A stretch of 64,000 bases of DNA, taken from the NCBI GenBank assembly GCA_022841465.1, contig JALHRL010000005.1, forward strand, positions 92,901 to 156,900. Direction: 5' to 3'. Both the position numbers and the translations under genes were made by a program. A model generated the notes under the pieces. That model was not told the origin of the DNA. It saw only the letters and a program-made list of their open reading frames with translations, and made no database searches. Origin of the DNA: Bacteroidia bacterium (GTDB taxonomy: Bacteria > Bacteroidota > Bacteroidia > B-17B0 > Aurantibacillaceae). Below, piece by piece: positions 38,303 to 45,875 of this stretch (its first letter is position 1; each line of letters begins with the position of its first letter).

Positions 38303-39379
38303 TTAATTTACAAGGTATACGGCACCACCAATACTGTTTTTTCTTGCTCCTGTAACCGATGCCAAAGTGTTAGTTATTTTATTTAATCTTAAATAACCTA
38401 AAAAGGCAAAAATTACGGCTTCTTTAAAGTTAATAATTTCATTTTCAGGAATAATTATTTCGGCATTTGTTTTTTGTTTTATTAACGCTATTAAATTACC
38501 GTTAAAGGCCCCGCCACCGGTAACTAAAACAGATTTTAGATTGTTTTTGTTTAATACATCGGCTATTTGCTCTGCAATGTGTTGGGCAAAAGTGGCCATT
38601 ACATCTTCTGTTTTAAAGTTTTCAAATTGTTTTAATAAATCAAAAATGTTTTTTTCAAACCATTCATATCCCAGTGATTTTATATTTTTTTCTTGATAGT
38701 ACGGTAAATTATTTAATTGTTGTAATAGTTGTATAATGGGTTTACCTGCTTTTGCAATTTCCCCGTTTTCATCAAATTGTTTGTTTAGTTTATTGGCAAC
38801 ATAATTAAATATCATATTGCAAATACAAATATCAAATGCCAGTCTTTTTCCATGGTTTGAAAACGAAATATTGGCAATTCCACCTAAATTAAGGCAAGAT
38901 TCATAAGAGTCAAAAAGCAATTCATCTCCAATTGGTACTAACGGAGCGCCTTGCCCGCCCAAAGCAACATCAACACTTCTAAAATCGCAAACGGTAGTTA
39001 AATTGCACACTGCGGCTATGTTTGCTCCACATCCAATTTGAGTTGAAATTCCATTTTGCGGTTGATGAAAAACGGTGTGTCCGTGTGATGCTACAGCATC
39101 TGGATTTAGCTTATTTTTTTTTATAAATAGATTAACTTTTTCTCCAACAAATTGCCCAAATTGTTTGTTTAATAATGTTATTTGAATGGCAGATGAATTG
39201 TAAATTCCACTCAAACGTTCTTTCATTTCATTGCTATACGGGCAAGTTTCAGCTGCTAAAACTTTAAATCGGTATTTTCCGTCTGTGTTTATAAATTGGC
39301 AAGCCGCTAAATCCAGCCCGTCTAATGAAGTGCCACTCATTGCGCCAATAATGGTGTGTATTTTTTCGATTTTTGTCAA
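38303..39379 (-). CDS. anmK: anhydro-N-acetylmuramic acid kinase
   Basis: Peptidoglycan recycling enzyme that cleaves and phosphorylates anhydro-MurNAc to MurNAc-6-phosphate. The ATP-binding signature 'GAMSGTSLDGLDLA' lies at residues 13-26; 'ASHGHTVFHQP', 'CDFRSVDVALGGQGAPLVP' and 'NLGGIANIS' are family blocks, and 'VLVTGGGAFNG' is the second nucleotide loop. A TTG start at 39379 is needed, since the next in-frame ATG lies within the catalytic motif. Length 358 residues. Divergent from the acyl-CoA dehydrogenase gene. Confidence 0.94.
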   Translation of the reverse strand: MTKIEKIHTIIGAMSGTSLDGLDLAACQFINTDGKYRFKVLAAETCPYSNEMKERLSGIYNSSAIQITLLNKQFGQFVGEKVNLFIKKNKLNPDAVASHGHTVFHQPQNGISTQIGCGANIAAVCNLTTVCDFRSVDVALGGQGAPLVPIGDELLFDSYESCLNLGGIANISFSNHGKRLAFDICICNMIFNYVANKLNKQFDENGEIAKAGKPIIQLLQQLNNLPYYQEKNIKSLGYEWFEKNIFDLLKQFENFKTEDVMATFAQHIAEQIADVLNKNNLKSVLVTGGGAFNGNLIALIKQKTNAEIIIPENEIINFKEAVIFAFLGYLRLNKITNTLASVTGARKNSIGGAVYLVN

Positions 39380-39399
39380 TTAATAATTTCTTATTTTAC

Positions 39400-39429
39400 T
39401 TGCATAATGCCACTGTACTCTTATCTTTG
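39400..39429 (+). promoter_or_regulatory. consensus promoter of the acyl-CoA dehydrogenase gene
   Basis: TTG (39400-39402), a spacer of exactly 19 bases, and the -7 box TATCTTTG (39422-39429) match the Bacteroidota housekeeping promoter. Unlike the prc and proline dehydrogenase promoters it leaves a leader of about 35 bases before the ATG at 39470. Confidence 0.75.
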
Positions 39430-39469
39430 CAGGTAAGTAAAAATACTATAAATCTTTAAAACTAATACT

Positions 39470-40609
39470 ATGCATTTTGATTTATCTGAAGAACATTTAA
39501 TGATTCAAACAGCTGCGAGGGAATTTGCACAAAACGAATTAAAGCCGGGTGTTATTGAGCGCGATGAACATCAAAAGTTTCCTACTGAACAGGTAAAAAA
39601 AATGGGAGAACTTGGTTTTCTTGGTATGATGGTGGATCCAAAATACGGCGGTGGCGGAATGGATGCAATCTCTTACGTATTAGCTATGGAAGAAATCAGC
39701 AAAGTAGATGCAAGTTGCAGCGTAATAATGAGCGTAAACAATTCATTAGTTTGTTGGGGATTAGAGCAATTTGGAACCGAAGAACAAAAACAAAAGTATT
39801 TAGTTCCATTAGCAAAAGGGGAAATTATTGGCGCTTTTTGTTTAAGCGAACCGGAAGCTGGAAGTGATGCAACCTCACAAAGAACTACAGGAATTGATAA
39901 AGGCGATCATTACTTAGTAAACGGTACTAAAAACTGGATTACAAATGGTGGAAGTGCTTCTGTATATTTGGTAATGGTGCAAACCAATAAAGAAGCAGGA
40001 CATAAAGGAATTAATTGTTTAATAATTGAAAAGGGTACACCCGGATTTACAGTTGGCCCTAAAGAAAATAAAATGGGGATTCGTGCAAGCGATACGCATT
40101 CGTTAATGTTTGAAAATGTAAAAGTGCCCAAAGAAAATAGAATTGGCGAAGAAGGATTTGGATTTAAGTTTGCCATGAAAGTGTTAAGTGGAGGACGTAT
40201 TGGTATTGCTGCACAAGCTTTAGGTATTGCCAGCGGTGCTTATGAGTTAGCATTACAATACAGCAAAGAGCGTAAAGCTTTTGGTAAAGAAATTAGTAAA
40301 CACCAAGCAATTCAATTTAAATTAGCAGATATGGCTACACGCATTGAGGCAGCTCGTTTATTAATTTTCCGTTCTGCTTGGTTAAAAGATCAGCATTTAC
40401 CTTTTGATAAAGAAAGTGCCATGGCTAAAGTTTTTGCAAGTGAAACTGCCATGTGGGTTACTACAGAAGCGGTTCAGGTACACGGTGGTTACGGTTATGT
40501 AAAAGAATACCACGTAGAGCGTTTAATGCGCGATGCAAAAATCACACAGATATACGAAGGTACTAGTGAGGTTCAACGCATTGTAATTTCACGTCAGGTT
40601 TTATCATAA
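39470..40609 (+). CDS. acyl-CoA dehydrogenase (short/branched-chain type)
   Basis: FAD-dependent alpha,beta-desaturation of acyl-CoA in fatty-acid or branched amino-acid breakdown. The 379 residues carry 'GAFCLSEPEAGSDATSQ' and 'NWITNGGSA' (FAD/substrate binding). The C-terminal signature is 'QVHGGYGYVKEYHVERLMRD'. The catalytic Glu is in 'IYEGTSEVQRIV' (about residue 366), the position used by short-chain enzymes. 'GAYELALQYSKERKAFGK' is also canonical. Chain-length preference cannot be fixed from sequence. It stands alone with its own promoter and terminator. Confidence 0.95.
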   Translation: MHFDLSEEHLMIQTAAREFAQNELKPGVIERDEHQKFPTEQVKKMGELGFLGMMVDPKYGGGGMDAISYVLAMEEISKVDASCSVIMSVNNSLVCWGLEQFGTEEQKQKYLVPLAKGEIIGAFCLSEPEAGSDATSQRTTGIDKGDHYLVNGTKNWITNGGSASVYLVMVQTNKEAGHKGINCLIIEKGTPGFTVGPKENKMGIRASDTHSLMFENVKVPKENRIGEEGFGFKFAMKVLSGGRIGIAAQALGIASGAYELALQYSKERKAFGKEISKHQAIQFKLADMATRIEAARLLIFRSAWLKDQHLPFDKESAMAKVFASETAMWVTTEAVQVHGGYGYVKEYHVERLMRDAKITQIYEGTSEVQRIVISRQVLS

Positions 40610-40626
40610 ATCGTTTTTACAATAAC

Positions 40627-40661
40627 AAAAAAGCTCCTGCAATTTTGCAGGAGCTTTTTTT
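40627..40661. terminator. strong bidirectional terminator
   Basis: Perfect 16-bp arms (40627-40642 and 40645-40660) with a two-base loop, an A run on the left and a T run on the right. It lies between the convergent acyl-CoA dehydrogenase and msrA genes. Confidence 0.92.
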
Positions 40662-40683
40662 ATGTTTTTAATTCAGGTTAAAA

Positions 40684-41358
40684 TTATTTCTTTAGTTTGT
40701 TTTTAAATATTTTCTCAAACTTCTCTACCTTGGGTTGTATTACATATTGGCAGTAACCCTCTTTTCCGTTTTGGTTGAAATAGTTTTGATGATATGCTTC
40801 GGCCTTGTAGTAATTAATTAAAGGTGAAATTTCTGTAATAACAGGTTTATCATAAGCACCACTTTTATTTATTTCTTCTTTGTATTTTTCTGCCAGTGCT
40901 TTTTGTTCTTCATTGTGATAAAATACAACCGAGCGGTATTGCGTACCAATGTCGTTACCTTGTTGGTTTGGTGTTGTGGGGTCGTGTGTTTTCCAAAATA
41001 CTTCCAAAATTTCATCAAAACTTATTTTTGTTTTATCAAAAGTTAATCGGCAAACTTCTGCATGGCCGGTTGTTCCATTGCAAACTTCTCTATAAGCAGG
41101 GTTTTTTATAAAACCCCCGCTGTATCCGCTTTCAATACTTAAAACACCTTCTAATCGCTGAAAAACAGCCTCTACACACCAAAAACAACCCGCGCCTAGT
41201 GTAGCAGTATCAATATTTGAGTGTGAAGTATTTGCCGGTATTTCATTTGGTGCTTCCATAACATTTGTTTTTGAGTTGTTTTGCGCGCAAGCGCCTATAA
41301 AAAAAATAGCTGCTACAAAGGTAACAGCCACTTTTATTTTATTAATTAGTAAATTCAT
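40684..41358 (-). CDS. msrA: lipoprotein peptide-methionine (S)-S-oxide reductase
   Basis: Repairs methionine-S-sulfoxide in proteins. The catalytic Cys58 is in 'LGAGCFWCVEAVFQ'; 'SGYSGGFIKNPAYREVCNG', 'FDEILEVFWKTHDPTTPN' and 'GTQYRSVVFYHNEEQK' are MsrA motifs. Residues 1-23 form a lipoprotein signal with the lipobox 'FIGAC' (Cys24), so the enzyme should be membrane-anchored in the periplasm. No MsrB domain is fused. It lies seven bases after the frameshifted gene on the same strand. Confidence 0.95.
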   Translation of the reverse strand: MNLLINKIKVAVTFVAAIFFIGACAQNNSKTNVMEAPNEIPANTSHSNIDTATLGAGCFWCVEAVFQRLEGVLSIESGYSGGFIKNPAYREVCNGTTGHAEVCRLTFDKTKISFDEILEVFWKTHDPTTPNQQGNDIGTQYRSVVFYHNEEQKALAEKYKEEINKSGAYDKPVITEISPLINYYKAEAYHQNYFNQNGKEGYCQYVIQPKVEKFEKIFKNKLKK

Positions 41359-41365
41359 TTTTATA

Positions 41366-41758
41366 TTATTTTTTTTCAGGAACTTCCGGTTCGCCTTCCA
41401 TTCTCATTGTTTCCGGTTTTTTCTTTTTGTCTTTTTTGGGTTTTCCGCCTTTTTCTCTACCAATAAAATCAAAATGTTTTTTTAGTTTATCGTTTTTTGT
41501 AATTTTTAATACTCCTTCAATATCCCATTCTAAAACATTAAAATTCATCATTACTGTTTGGTTGTTTTCATCGGTAGCGGTTGCTTCTACTTCCAAGTAT
41601 CTTACTTCTGTATCTGTTGAGTCGGTAAAAATAGAATCTTTGTTAATTCTGTATTTTATCCATTTAAAATCAAATTTTTCACCTAAAAAATTACTGTACA
41701 TTTTACCGTTTTTAAATTCAATTTTATCTGTAACCGTCTTTTTTTTGCGGAACCCCAT
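41366..41758 (-). CDS. hypothetical protein, main body of a frameshifted gene
   Basis: A 130-residue open frame with no recognised family. Beta-strand-rich text such as 'KIEFKNGKMYSNFLGEKF', 'VRYLEVEATATDENNQ' and 'MNFNVLEWDIEGVLKIT' resembles small secreted lipocalin-like or DUF4488-like Bacteroidota proteins. The C-terminus is a Lys/Glu/Pro tail. It has no signal peptide of its own, and its apparent N-terminus 'MGFRKKKTV' looks artificial. A separate upstream frame supplies a good signal peptide and runs into it at a run of eight A (41739-41746). With seven A the two frames would join as one secreted protein of about 174 residues. Confidence 0.6.
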   Translation of the reverse strand: MGFRKKKTVTDKIEFKNGKMYSNFLGEKFDFKWIKYRINKDSIFTDSTDTEVRYLEVEATATDENNQTVMMNFNVLEWDIEGVLKITKNDKLKKHFDFIGREKGGKPKKDKKKKPETMRMEGEPEVPEKK

Positions 41759-41891
41759 CTTTTATTTCTACATGGGTAATGTTAAAAATTCGTTTGTGTA
41801 AAAAGTCTTTTTCTTCGGGCAACAATAAAGTAAAGCTTAAAAAAGACAGGGCTATTACAGCTATAAAGGCAATTAGTGATTTAATTTTCAT
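41724..41891 (-). pseudogene. 5' signal-peptide fragment of the same frameshifted gene
   Basis: From ATG 41891 the minus strand reads 'MKIKSLIAFIAVIALSF', a clear signal peptide. It continues through 'KDFLHKRIFNITHVEIKDG' and stops at 41724-41726 soon after a run of eight A. Losing one A joins it in frame to the body at 41366-41758, at the point where 'ITHVEIKDGVP' should lead into 'TVTDKIEFKNGK'. It is either a sequencing or assembly slip, a real inactivating mutation, or slippage-controlled expression. Confidence 0.7.
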
Positions 41892-41977
41892 AAGATTTAT
41901 TTGTATTAAAAATACGTATTGCTAAGTTAGCAATATATTTACAAATAGTATAAGCATATTAGTTAAAATAAATTAAC

Positions 41978-43249
41978 ATGGAGCCATTGGCAGAGCGGCT
42001 TAGGCCGCAATCGTTAAACGAGTATTTAGGGCAAAAGAAAATAGTGGGAGAGGGCAGCGCCTTGCGAAATGCCGTTAAAAACAAGCTCTTGCCATCGTTA
42101 ATTTTATGGGGGCCGCCCGGTGTTGGTAAAACATCATTAGCATTAATTATTGCAAAAGAATTAAAAAGACCGTTTTATGTATTAAGTGCCATTAAAAGTG
42201 GAGTTAAAGATGTAAGAGAAATAATAGAAAAGGCCTCTGATAAAAACATGTTTAATACACAAAAACCGGTGTTGTTTATTGATGAAATCCATCGTTTTAG
42301 TAAATCGCAGCAAGATTCTTTATTAGCAGCAGTTGAAAAAGGGGTAGTTACCTTAATTGGGGCCACCACCGAAAACCCCTCTTTTGAAGTAATTCCGGCT
42401 TTGTTATCGCGCTGCCAGGTATATGTTTTAGAGCATTTAAGCGAAGCTGATTTGTTAAACATGGCCAATGCTGCTATAAAAAAGGATGCTGTTTTAAATA
42501 AAAAAAACATAAGCATTAAAGAGCACGAAGCCCTAATTAAAGTGAGCGGCGGCGACGCGCGAAAATTACTGAATGCTTTAGAAATTGTGGTGAATGGTAT
42601 AGAAGGTGAAACCATTGAAATTACCAACGAAAAAGTATTGCACATCATACAGCAAAATTTAGCATTATACGATAAAAATGGCGAGCAACATTACGATATT
42701 ATTTCTGCGTTTATAAAATCTATTCGTGGTAGCGACCCCAACGCGGCCTTGTATTACCTTGCCCGCATGTTAAAGGGCGGAGAAGACATTTCATTTATTG
42801 CCCGCAGAATGCTGATTTTAGCAAGTGAAGATATTGGAAATGCTAACCCAAACGCTTTATTAATGGCAAAAACCTGTTTTGATGCGGTAAACATTATTGG
42901 TAAACCCGAAGCACGAATTATTTTAAGTCAGTGTGTTATTTATTTAGCTACTTCGGCAAAAAGTAATGCTTCTTATTTGGCAATTGATACGGCGTTAGAA
43001 TTGGTTGATAAAACCGGAAACGTTCCGGTACCTCTGCACTTGCGTAATGCACCTACCAAATTAATGAAGGAAATGAATTACGGAAAAGATTACGAATATG
43101 CCCACAGTTACAATGGTAATTTTGTAAACCTAGAGTATTTACCACAAGAACTTAGCGGAACTAAATTGTATGAACCCGGCAATAACGCACGCGAAAACGA
43201 ACAAAGAAAATTATTGCAACAACTTTGGAAAGAGAAGTATGGTTATTAG
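41978..43249 (+). CDS. rarA: replication-associated recombination protein RarA
   Basis: Clamp-loader-like AAA+ ATPase acting at stalled replication forks (MgsA/WRNIP1 family). The N-terminal 'LAERLRPQSLNEYLGQ' is diagnostic, Walker A is 'GPPGVGKTSL' (about 45-54), and the DEAH-like region is 'LFIDEIHRFSKSQQDSLL'. 'IGATTENPSFEVIPALLSR' contains sensor 1 and the Arg finger. The C-terminal tetramerisation region is 'GSDPNAALYYLARMLKGG' and 'HLRNAPTKLMKEMNYGK'. The length of 423 residues is normal. Single gene on the plus strand. Confidence 0.96.
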   Translation: MEPLAERLRPQSLNEYLGQKKIVGEGSALRNAVKNKLLPSLILWGPPGVGKTSLALIIAKELKRPFYVLSAIKSGVKDVREIIEKASDKNMFNTQKPVLFIDEIHRFSKSQQDSLLAAVEKGVVTLIGATTENPSFEVIPALLSRCQVYVLEHLSEADLLNMANAAIKKDAVLNKKNISIKEHEALIKVSGGDARKLLNALEIVVNGIEGETIEITNEKVLHIIQQNLALYDKNGEQHYDIISAFIKSIRGSDPNAALYYLARMLKGGEDISFIARRMLILASEDIGNANPNALLMAKTCFDAVNIIGKPEARIILSQCVIYLATSAKSNASYLAIDTALELVDKTGNVPVPLHLRNAPTKLMKEMNYGKDYEYAHSYNGNFVNLEYLPQELSGTKLYEPGNNARENEQRKLLQQLWKEKYGY

Positions 43250-43257
43250 GATTGAAA

Positions 43258-43344
43258 AGTTTAGAAAGTTAAGGGGTTTTGAAAGTAAAAAGTTAGATAA
43301 GTTGATCTGTTCTAACTTTTAATCTTTCCTAACTTTCAAACTTA
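43258..43344. terminator. imperfect nested hairpin between convergent genes, probable bidirectional terminator
   Basis: A perfect 10-bp inner stem (AAAAGTTAGA at 43287-43296 with TCTAACTTTT at 43311-43320) is nested in a longer imperfect pairing between 43257-43274 and 43328-43343. It lies between the rarA stop and the deoxyhypusine synthase-like stop. Confidence 0.55.
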
Positions 43345-43347
43345 ATT

Positions 43348-44340
43348 TTACCATCCCAAAATCCATGCAAAAATTAAAGGTGCTACAATGGTAGCATCAC
43401 TCTCTACAATAAATTTTGGTGTTGTAATATCTAATTTACCCCAGGTAATTTTTTCGTTTGGTACCGCGCCCGAGTATGAACCGTAAGAGGTTGTTGAATC
43501 AGAAATTTGACAAAAATAACTCCAGAAAGGCACATCATGCATTTCCATATCTTGGTACAACATAGGTACTACACAAATTGGAAAATCGCCCGCAATACCT
43601 CCGCCAATTTGAAAAAATCCTACTCCTTTACCGCTGCAATTTTTGGTGTACCAATCAGCTAACCAAGCCATGTATTCAATTCCGCTCTTCATGGTACTTG
43701 CTTTAATTTCTCCTTTAATTACGTAAGATGCAAAAATATTTCCCATGGTACTGTCTTCCCAACCCGGTACAACAATAGGTAGGTTTTTTTCTGCGGCAGC
43801 AAGCATCCAACTGTCTTTTGGGTCAATTTCGTAATATTGTTTTAATTCACCGCTTAATAATATTTTGTACATGTATTCATGTGGAAAATAACGCTCACCC
43901 GCAGTATCCGCATCTTTCCATATTTTATGAATGTGTTTTTGTAATCTTCTAAATGCTTCTTCTTCCGGAATACAAGTATCTGTAACGCGGTTAAAATGAT
44001 TTTCCAATAAATCCCACTCATCTTGGGGTGATAAATCGCGGTAATTGGGCACGCGCTTGTAATGACTGTGTGCTACCAAATTCATAATATCTTCTTCTAA
44101 GTTTGCACCTGTACATGAAATAATCTGAATTTTATCTTGACGAATCATTTCTGCCAACGATTTACCCAATTCTGCCGTACTCATTGCGCCTGCTAATGTT
44201 ACCATCATTTTACCGCCTTCCAACAAATGTGTTTCATATCCTTTAGCCGCATCAACCAATGCCGCCGCGTTAAAATGTTTATAATGGTGGTTTACAAAGT
44301 TTGAAATGGGTCCCTTGTTTGCTAATGTATTTGCCGACAT
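43348..44340 (-). CDS. deoxyhypusine synthase family protein
   Basis: A 330-residue NAD-binding protein of the deoxyhypusine synthase fold. 'MMVTLAGAMSTAELGKSLAEM' and 'ISCTGANLEEDIMNL' are the NAD-site blocks, 'GVGFFQIGGGIAGDFPICVV' is typical, and the catalytic Lys is retained in 'KITWGKLDI', matching the eukaryotic SWGK lysine. Bacteria lack eIF5A, so the true reaction is not hypusination; aminobutyl or aminopropyl transfer in polyamine synthesis is the natural guess. No spermidine synthase or decarboxylase is adjacent. Divergent from the UbiA-like gene across a palindrome. Confidence 0.92.
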   Translation of the reverse strand: MSANTLANKGPISNFVNHHYKHFNAAALVDAAKGYETHLLEGGKMMVTLAGAMSTAELGKSLAEMIRQDKIQIISCTGANLEEDIMNLVAHSHYKRVPNYRDLSPQDEWDLLENHFNRVTDTCIPEEEAFRRLQKHIHKIWKDADTAGERYFPHEYMYKILLSGELKQYYEIDPKDSWMLAAAEKNLPIVVPGWEDSTMGNIFASYVIKGEIKASTMKSGIEYMAWLADWYTKNCSGKGVGFFQIGGGIAGDFPICVVPMLYQDMEMHDVPFWSYFCQISDSTTSYGSYSGAVPNEKITWGKLDITTPKFIVESDATIVAPLIFAWILGW

Positions 44341-44411
44341 AATTCTTAAATTTTAAAGGCCAAAAGTACAAATTTTACTTGGAAAAACGGTTTTTTATCT
44401 AAAAACTGCAG

Positions 44412-44450
44412 TTACACCCTGACAGGGTTCTGAACCCTGTCAGGGTGTAA
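44412..44450. repeat. 39-bp perfect palindrome
   Basis: Two 19-bp arms (44412-44430 and 44432-44450) match exactly around a single T; the core is CCCTGACAGGG. It is GC-richer than its surroundings, lies in a divergent intergenic region and ends 14 bases before a -33 element, so it is not an ordinary terminator. It could be a dispersed palindromic repeat or an operator. Confidence 0.9.
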
Positions 44451-44464
44451 ATAAAAACGCACCA

Positions 44465-44495
44465 TTGTTTTAGTTTACCAATTAACTTAACTTTA
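44465..44495 (+). promoter_or_regulatory. probable promoter of the UbiA-like gene
   Basis: TTG at 44465-44467, a 20-base spacer, and TAACTTTA at 44488-44495 (seven of eight -7 consensus positions allowing N). The ATG at 44503 follows after seven bases. Confidence 0.45.
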
Positions 44496-44502
44496 CAGGC
44501 GA

Positions 44503-45372
44503 ATGTTAAGTACCATAAAAAATTATTTATCACTAATTAAATTCAGCCATACTGTTTTTGCTTTGCCTTTTGCGCTTATTGGTTTTTTTCTTGCTATTTA
44601 TAGCGGTTTAGCGCAGTTTTCGTGGCAGAAATTTATTATGGTGGTGCTTTGTATGGTTTTTGCGCGCAGTGCTGCCATGGCTTTTAACAGGTATATCGAC
44701 AGAAGTTTTGATGCTAAAAACCCACGCACAGCCATACGCGAAATTCCCGCAGGTGTTATTGGTAAAAATGCCGCTTTAATTTTTGTAATTGTATGCAGCA
44801 TGGCTTTTGTGCTGTGTACTTATTTTATAAATACCATTTGTTTTTATTTAAGTCCGGTTGCACTGTTAGTAGTATTAGGCTATAGTTTAACCAAACGTTT
44901 TACGCCCTTGTGTCATTTAATATTAGGTTTGGGTTTAAGCTTGGCACCTATTGGCGCTTATTTAGCATTAACCGGTGTGTTTGATTATTTGCCTATTTTG
45001 TTTAGTGCCGTAGTGTTTTTTTGGGTGGGTGGTTTTGATATTATTTATGCTTTGCAAGATGAGGAGTTTGATCGCGAGCATCAATTAAAATCAATTCCTG
45101 TTTTGTTGGGTAAAGTAAAAGCATTGCGTTTATCAGAGGCCTTGCATGTGGTGGTGGCCGCATTGGTGTTTTCTATTTATCAGTTTGGCGGCTTTGGTTT
45201 TTTATATTTAATTGGTGCATTTATTTTTGTTGCATTATTGTGGTACCAACACAGTATTGTAAAACCAAACGATTTAAGCCGGGTTAATTTAGCCTTCGGA
45301 ACCACCAACGGCATTGCCAGTGTGGTGTTTTGTGTTTTTGTTTGCGCCGATATGTTTTTTAAGATGAAATGA
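44503..45372 (+). CDS. UbiA-like polyprenyltransferase (menaquinone pathway)
   Basis: Integral membrane aromatic prenyltransferase of 289 residues with eight to nine helices. The two Mg-diphosphate motifs are visible: 'NRYIDRSFDAKNPRT' (N...D...D) and 'DEEFDREHQLKSIP' (D...D). 'LIKFSHTVFALPFALIG' at the N-terminus is typical of the UbiA/MqnP branch. Bacteroidota usually make menaquinone, so a futalosine-pathway MqnP role is plausible, but no other mqn gene is in the window and the acceptor cannot be assigned firmly. Confidence 0.88.
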   Translation: MLSTIKNYLSLIKFSHTVFALPFALIGFFLAIYSGLAQFSWQKFIMVVLCMVFARSAAMAFNRYIDRSFDAKNPRTAIREIPAGVIGKNAALIFVIVCSMAFVLCTYFINTICFYLSPVALLVVLGYSLTKRFTPLCHLILGLGLSLAPIGAYLALTGVFDYLPILFSAVVFFWVGGFDIIYALQDEEFDREHQLKSIPVLLGKVKALRLSEALHVVVAALVFSIYQFGGFGFLYLIGAFIFVALLWYQHSIVKPNDLSRVNLAFGTTNGIASVVFCVFVCADMFFKMK

Positions 45373-45449
45373 TAAAGGTGTTAATACAAAAGATGTATTA
45401 TAAGAATCATAATTTGTACCGTTAACTTAGGTTGCTTTTTGATTTCTTT

Positions 45450-45586
45450 TTGGGCGTGCCCCCCTTTGAAGTAAAATTTTAATTGCATTTTATTGTAAGA
45501 ATTTTACTTCAAAGGGGGTCGGGCTTTCCGGTACAATCTTTTTGCCTGAAAAAGGCAAAAAGGATTTTCACTACAATCCCTCACGC
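45450..45586 (+). repeat. structured repeat element, copy A
   Basis: It starts TTGGGCGTGCCCC. An 18-bp perfect stem follows (45460-45477 with 45501-45518, 23-base loop), then the linker GTCGGGCTTTCCGGTACAAT, a 10-bp stem (45538-45547 with 45553-45562, five-base loop), a small GGATT/AATCC stem (45562-45566 with 45575-45579), and the end CCCTCACGC. Copy B keeps the same order, which suggests a structured RNA or mobile palindromic element. Confidence 0.8.
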
Positions 45587-45662
45587 AGCATTTGGGTGAA
45601 AAGAAATTTCGAAACATTAGTTAAGATATATTTTGTTCATTTATTAAAAATCAATTGTGTCA

Positions 45663-45709
45663 GTTCGAGTAGAATTTTGCTGCCTTTTTGCAAAATTCGT
45701 ATCGAGAAC
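45663..45709. repeat. hairpin between the two element copies
   Basis: GAATTTTGC (45672-45680) pairs with GCAAAATTC (45690-45698) around a nine-base loop, flanked by GTTCGAG on the left and TCGAGAAC on the right. Arms of this type look like a second intergenic repeat family. Confidence 0.6.
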
Positions 45710-45729
45710 AAAGGAGGTTACGTTCTATG

Positions 45730-45857
45730 CGTTAGGGATAGCAGCGGAAATCCTTTTGTGAGGCACGAACAAAAGATTGAAGCGAATAGCCCGACCCCAT
45801 GAAGTGAAAAACTTCCAGAGTGTGTCCGGTTTTTCTACTTCATGGGGTAACGCCCAA
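45730..45857 (-). repeat. structured repeat element, copy B (inverted)
   Basis: Read on the minus strand it starts TTGGGCGTTACCCC. It has a long stem (45795-45811 with 45830-45847, one unpaired base), the linker GGTCGGGCTATTCGCTTCAA, a 7-bp stem (45753-45759 with 45769-45775), and the end CCCTAACGC. Linkers match copy A closely, while the stem sequences differ yet still pair. Confidence 0.8.
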
Positions 45858-45875
45858 ATAATAAAAAAGAAAAAC

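Larger units (their letters stand above)
45373..45875. other. 503-bp gene-free interval with a cluster of structured repeats
   Basis: Holds two inverted copies of one element (45450-45586 and 45730-45857) with a separate hairpin between them (45663-45709). The 86-codon frame at 45542-45802 runs through the repeats, shows no protein-like pattern and is not annotated as a gene. Base composition is GC-richer than neighbouring intergenic DNA. Confidence 0.8.

Noticed and set aside
44412..44450. Palindrome as a rho-independent terminator
   Set aside because: It lies between divergent genes, where neither transcript ends, and lacks a T run.
45542..45802. An 86-codon plus-strand open frame
   Set aside because: It runs through both structured repeat copies and the middle hairpin, has no domain-like pattern, and its sequence is explained by the repeats.
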